A stretch of 64,000 nucleotides of DNA from Clostridiales bacterium (lineage in GTDB: Bacteria; Bacillota; Clostridia; Lachnospirales; Cellulosilyticaceae). Position 1 is the stretch's first letter. The number at the start of each line of letters is the position of its first letter. The notes under the pieces were generated by a model. That model did not search any database and was not told the DNA's origin. It saw nothing but the letters and a program-made list of their open reading frames with translations. The position numbers and the translations under genes are program-made. Location: positions 62,001 through 126,000 of the forward strand of contig DYCF01000005.1 in the NCBI GenBank assembly GCA_019418225.1. Direction: 5' to 3'. Positions 61,765-64,000 of this stretch are shown piece by piece.

Positions 61765-62505
61765 ATGAAGGTTTATTATGATTTGCATATCCATACAGCT
61801 GCATCACCGTGTGGAGATGAAATGATGTCCCCACATAATATTGTGAACATGGCAAAGCTTAAAGGACTAGATGTAATCGCTATTACAGATCATCAAACTT
61901 GCCTTAACTGTAAGGCAGTGCAGAAAGTAGGCCAAGATAATGATCTGCTTGTAGTAGCGGGGATGGAAATAGAATGTGAAGAAGAATTTCACATGATTGC
62001 TTTATTTCCATCTTATGAGATTGCACAGCAGATAGAAGCTTATATTAAAACAGGTATGCCCAAGATTAAAAATAATATTCAATTATTTGGCAGACAGCAG
62101 TGTTTAAATGAGAAGGATGAGGTGATAGGTGAAATAGAAGATTTGTTGCTGATGGCTACAAAGTGGTCTGCTAGTGAAATTGTTCAATGTGTTACAGCAG
62201 TAGGTGGTGTAATTTATCCAGCACATATTGATAGAAATAGTTATAGTATCATAAGTCAGTTAGGGGTATTACCTAGTAAACCTATTTTTAATACCTTGGA
62301 GATTTCTAAAACAGCAGATTTGAGGCAATATACAAAACAGTATAAAGCACATCAGATTATCATATCTTCAGATGCTCATTACTTACAAGATATAAGCGAA
62401 GCTAATTATTTTTTAGAACTAAATGAGAAGCGCGTGCAATCTTTACTTGATAAACTAAAGACGCAAAGTTGTTCAATTACAAATCAGATAGAAGGAAATT
62501 GGTAA
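61765..62505 (+). CDS. PHP-domain phosphoesterase
   Basis: 246 residues. PHP metal motifs in order: YDLHIHTAASPCGDEM (5-20), AITDHQT (39-45), GMEIECEEEFH (66-76), IYPAHIDR (near 153) and SSDAHYLQD (near 206). Such proteins hydrolyse phosphate esters, e.g. 3',5'-nucleotide bisphosphates (YciV/TrpH type). A TrpH-type role is the closest but unproven. Commonly found next to hydrogenase DRTGG genes. Last gene of this run. Confidence 0.87.
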   Translation: MKVYYDLHIHTAASPCGDEMMSPHNIVNMAKLKGLDVIAITDHQTCLNCKAVQKVGQDNDLLVVAGMEIECEEEFHMIALFPSYEIAQQIEAYIKTGMPKIKNNIQLFGRQQCLNEKDEVIGEIEDLLLMATKWSASEIVQCVTAVGGVIYPAHIDRNSYSIISQLGVLPSKPIFNTLEISKTADLRQYTKQYKAHQIIISSDAHYLQDISEANYFLELNEKRVQSLLDKLKTQSCSITNQIEGNW

Positions 62506-62530
62506 GAAACTTTGTTAAAAAATGAATTAA

Positions 62531-62559
62531 TTGACAACTGTGTGGGGCTATGTTATTTT
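62531..62559 (+). promoter_or_regulatory. Promoter of the bifurcating hydrogenase genes
   Basis: Consensus TTGACA (62531-62536), 17-base spacer, TATTTT (62554-62559), 75 bases before the NuoE-like gene. It separates the sensory run from the catalytic subunit run. No Rex operator was recognised. Confidence 0.7.
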
Positions 62560-62634
62560 CATAAAGTAGACAGAAATATGAAAATAATTCAGTAAAATAA
62601 CAACAAAAACATTGTTATATGAGGAGGATGACCC

Positions 62635-63126
62635 ATGGCGTGTGAAAATTGCACCAATCAATTAACAGAAAGCTTATATAAGGAGTTAGAACAATTTATC
62701 CAGGAGTTACCGGAGAAAAGGGGCGCATTAATTGCTGTATTACACAAAGCACAAGGTATATTTGGCTACTTACCTAAAGAGGTACAGCAATTTGTTGCTA
62801 AGAAGCTAGAAGTACCTGTTTCACAAGTGTATGGTGTTGTAAGTTTTTATTCGTTTTTTACAATGAAACCAAAAGGTAAAAATCCGATTTCTGTATGTTT
62901 AGGAACAGCATGTTATGTAAGGGGATCAGACAAAGTATTAGAAGCTTTCAAAGAAGAATTAGACATTCAAATTGGGGAGACAACAGAAGATGGTGTATTT
63001 TCATTAGATGCATTAAGGTGTGTAGGAGCGTGTGGGCTTGCACCGGTTGTACTGATTGGAGATAAAGTATATGGTAAGATTACATCTAGAGAACAGGTAA
63101 AAAATATTTTAAATGAATATCGCTAA
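62635..63126 (+). CDS. NuoE-like [2Fe-2S] subunit (HydC of bifurcating hydrogenase)
   Basis: 163 residues. Thioredoxin-like [2Fe-2S] fold with ligands C88, C93, C129 and C133 (VCLGTACYVRG; RCVGACGLAP). An additional C3-x2-C6 pair sits at the N-terminus. In Clostridia it partners with NuoF-like and HydA subunits in NAD- and ferredoxin-dependent, electron-bifurcating [FeFe]-hydrogenase. ATG 62635 after AGGAGGATG. The same fold is also used in formate dehydrogenase or NADH dehydrogenase complexes. Confidence 0.93.
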   Translation: MACENCTNQLTESLYKELEQFIQELPEKRGALIAVLHKAQGIFGYLPKEVQQFVAKKLEVPVSQVYGVVSFYSFFTMKPKGKNPISVCLGTACYVRGSDKVLEAFKEELDIQIGETTEDGVFSLDALRCVGACGLAPVVLIGDKVYGKITSREQVKNILNEYR

Positions 63127-63147
63127 TTTTAAAGGGGGAAGTCATCC

Positions 63148-63546
63148 ATGCCTAAAATTATGTCCTTAGACGAATTAAAAGTGCTGCGAGAAAAGGTTAA
63201 AAATCAAGTAGACTTACGTGAAAAAGGTGAGAAGGTAGAACAAATGGCAGTGATTCGTGTAGCAATGGCCACTTGTGGCATTGCAGCAGGTGCACGTGAA
63301 GTGATGAATTTCTTAGCAGAAGAGGTAGCAAAGCGAAACCTTACTAATGTAGTGATTACACAAGGTGGATGTATGGGATATTGCTATGCAGAACCTACTG
63401 TAGAAGTTAAGTTACCAGGGAAGGAAGCAGTAGTATACGGTAATGTGACAAAGCAACGTGCTTTAGAAATATTAGAGAAGCATGTTTTAGGTGGGGAAAT
63501 GATAGAGGGAATCATTCCTACAGGCCATAAATCCCTAGATGAATAA
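63148..63546 (+). CDS. (2Fe-2S) ferredoxin-like thioredoxin-fold protein
   Basis: 132 residues. Thioredoxin-like ferredoxin with ATCGIAAGAREVM (C43) and TQGGCMGYCYAEPTVEV (C75, C79). Only three cysteines are visible, whereas a [2Fe-2S] centre of this fold usually uses four. Stands between NuoE-like and NuoF-like genes, as in other clostridial hydrogenase clusters, so probably an electron-transfer subunit or accessory. ATG 63148 after AAAGGGGGAAG. Confidence 0.85.
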   Translation: MPKIMSLDELKVLREKVKNQVDLREKGEKVEQMAVIRVAMATCGIAAGAREVMNFLAEEVAKRNLTNVVITQGGCMGYCYAEPTVEVKLPGKEAVVYGNVTKQRALEILEKHVLGGEMIEGIIPTGHKSLDE

Positions 63547-63562
63547 TAAGGGAGGTCGCAAG

Positions 63563-64000
63563 ATGTCTAAGTATACCATGCATATTCTAGTATGTGGTGG
63601 AACTGGCTGCATGTCTTCACATTCTACTGAAATTGTAGCAAACTTAAAGAAGTACATAGCTGAGGCTGGTATGAGTAATGCGGTACAAGTGCTGAGAACA
63701 GGCTGCTTTGGCTTTTGTGAGAAAGGACCTGTTGTAAAGATATTACCTGATAATACGTTTTATGTACAAGTTAAACCAGAAGATGCAGAGGATATTGTAA
63801 AAGAACATATTGTAAAAGGACGTAAGGTGGCAAGATTGCTTTATACAGATCCTACGACTAATACACATATTAGTGATTCAAAGCATATGGAATTTTATAA
63901 AAAACAAATGCGTGTAGCGCTTAGAAACTGTGGTTTCATTGATCCAACTAATATTGAAGAGTATATCGCTAGAGATGGATATGCTGCACTGGCCAAGGTG
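63563..64000 (+). CDS. NuoF-like NADH-binding subunit (HydB), 3' truncated by window
   Basis: 146 codons visible from ATG 63563 (after GGGAGGTCGC), open to the window end. N-terminal thioredoxin-like [2Fe-2S] domain with LVCGGTGCMSSHS (C11, C16) and LRTGCFGFCEKGPVV (C-x3-C), then RVALRNCGFIDPTNIEEYIA and ARDGYAALAKV, the start of the NuoF FMN/NADH core (full length near 600). In HydABC complexes this subunit takes electrons from NADH, with HydA expected just beyond the edge. Confidence 0.93.
   Translation, partial: MSKYTMHILVCGGTGCMSSHSTEIVANLKKYIAEAGMSNAVQVLRTGCFGFCEKGPVVKILPDNTFYVQVKPEDAEDIVKEHIVKGRKVARLLYTDPTTNTHISDSKHMEFYKKQMRVALRNCGFIDPTNIEEYIARDGYAALAKV

Noticed and set aside
1..64000. 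CRISPR arrays, insertion sequences, prophage genes, tRNA or rRNA genes
   Set aside because: No regularly spaced repeats, transposase or integrase genes, attachment-site repeats, or tRNA/rRNA-like sequences were seen; the window is core genome.

Overview
The window comes from a low-GC, anaerobic, motile Gram-positive bacterium of the class Clostridia. The Bacillus/Clostridium-type fla/che operon runs into rpsB-tsf-pyrH-frr-uppS-cdsA-dxr-rseP. FliY stands in place of FliN, CheC and CheD are present, and there is a SpoIIM-like protein and an [FeFe]-hydrogenase locus. A Lachnospirales lineage (Cellulosilyticum-like) is my best guess, but this rests on gene content and memory, not on a search. Nearly everything lies on the plus strand; only an NfeD/SPFH pair and one DUF4397-like gene are on the minus strand.

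Bases 1-7925 hold a set of housekeeping transcription units: a 5'-truncated cinA, recA with a textbook promoter and LexA box, rny (RNase Y), purB behind a PurBox-like inverted repeat, a convergent nfeD-SPFH operon sharing a bidirectional terminator with purB, and a SpoIIM-like membrane protein. Bases 8129-37813 are one long fla/che operon: flgB flgC fliE fliF fliG fliH fliI fliJ motE-like fliK flgD flgE flbD motA motB fliL fliM fliY cheY fliO fliP fliQ fliR flhB flhA flhF flhG cheB cheA cheW cheC cheD sigD. Three small poorly characterised genes follow (a basic Gln/Lys-rich protein, a SwrB/DUF6115-like membrane protein, and a YceG/MltG-like stub). The order follows assembly: rod/basal body, MS ring and C ring, export ATPase, hook, stator, switch, export gate, placement GTPase/ATPase, chemotaxis, sigma factor.

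Bases 37836-55909 carry the translation and RNA-decay neighbourhood: rpsB-tsf, pyrH-frr, uppS-cdsA-dxr-rseP-ispG, rimP-nusA-rnpM-ylxQ-infB-rbfA, truB, ribF, rpsO and pnp, with clear intrinsic terminators between units and structured leaders before rimP and rpsO. polC (after ispG) and nrnA (between rbfA and truB), which many Firmicutes have here, are absent. Bases 55947-58077 hold a CPBP protease, a flavin reductase with a lysine-rich tail, and the DUF4397-like gene.

From 58179 to the end is a redox/hydrogenase locus. A Schlafen-type (AlbA_2) ATP-binding protein, a DRTGG protein, an RsbW-like ATPase, a putative sensory [FeFe]-hydrogenase-like protein whose proton-relay cysteine is replaced by alanine, a second DRTGG protein and a PHP phosphoesterase form one tight run. 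A promoter (TTGACA-17-TATTTT) then precedes a NuoE-like, a 2Fe-2S ferredoxin-like and a NuoF-like subunit (cut by the window end) of a probable electron-bifurcating hydrogenase. The observations I rate highest are this sensory module, a FlgD with three tandem copies of its C-terminal module, a CheB without receiver domain, and the rpsO and rimP leader structures. I did not see a wholly new system.
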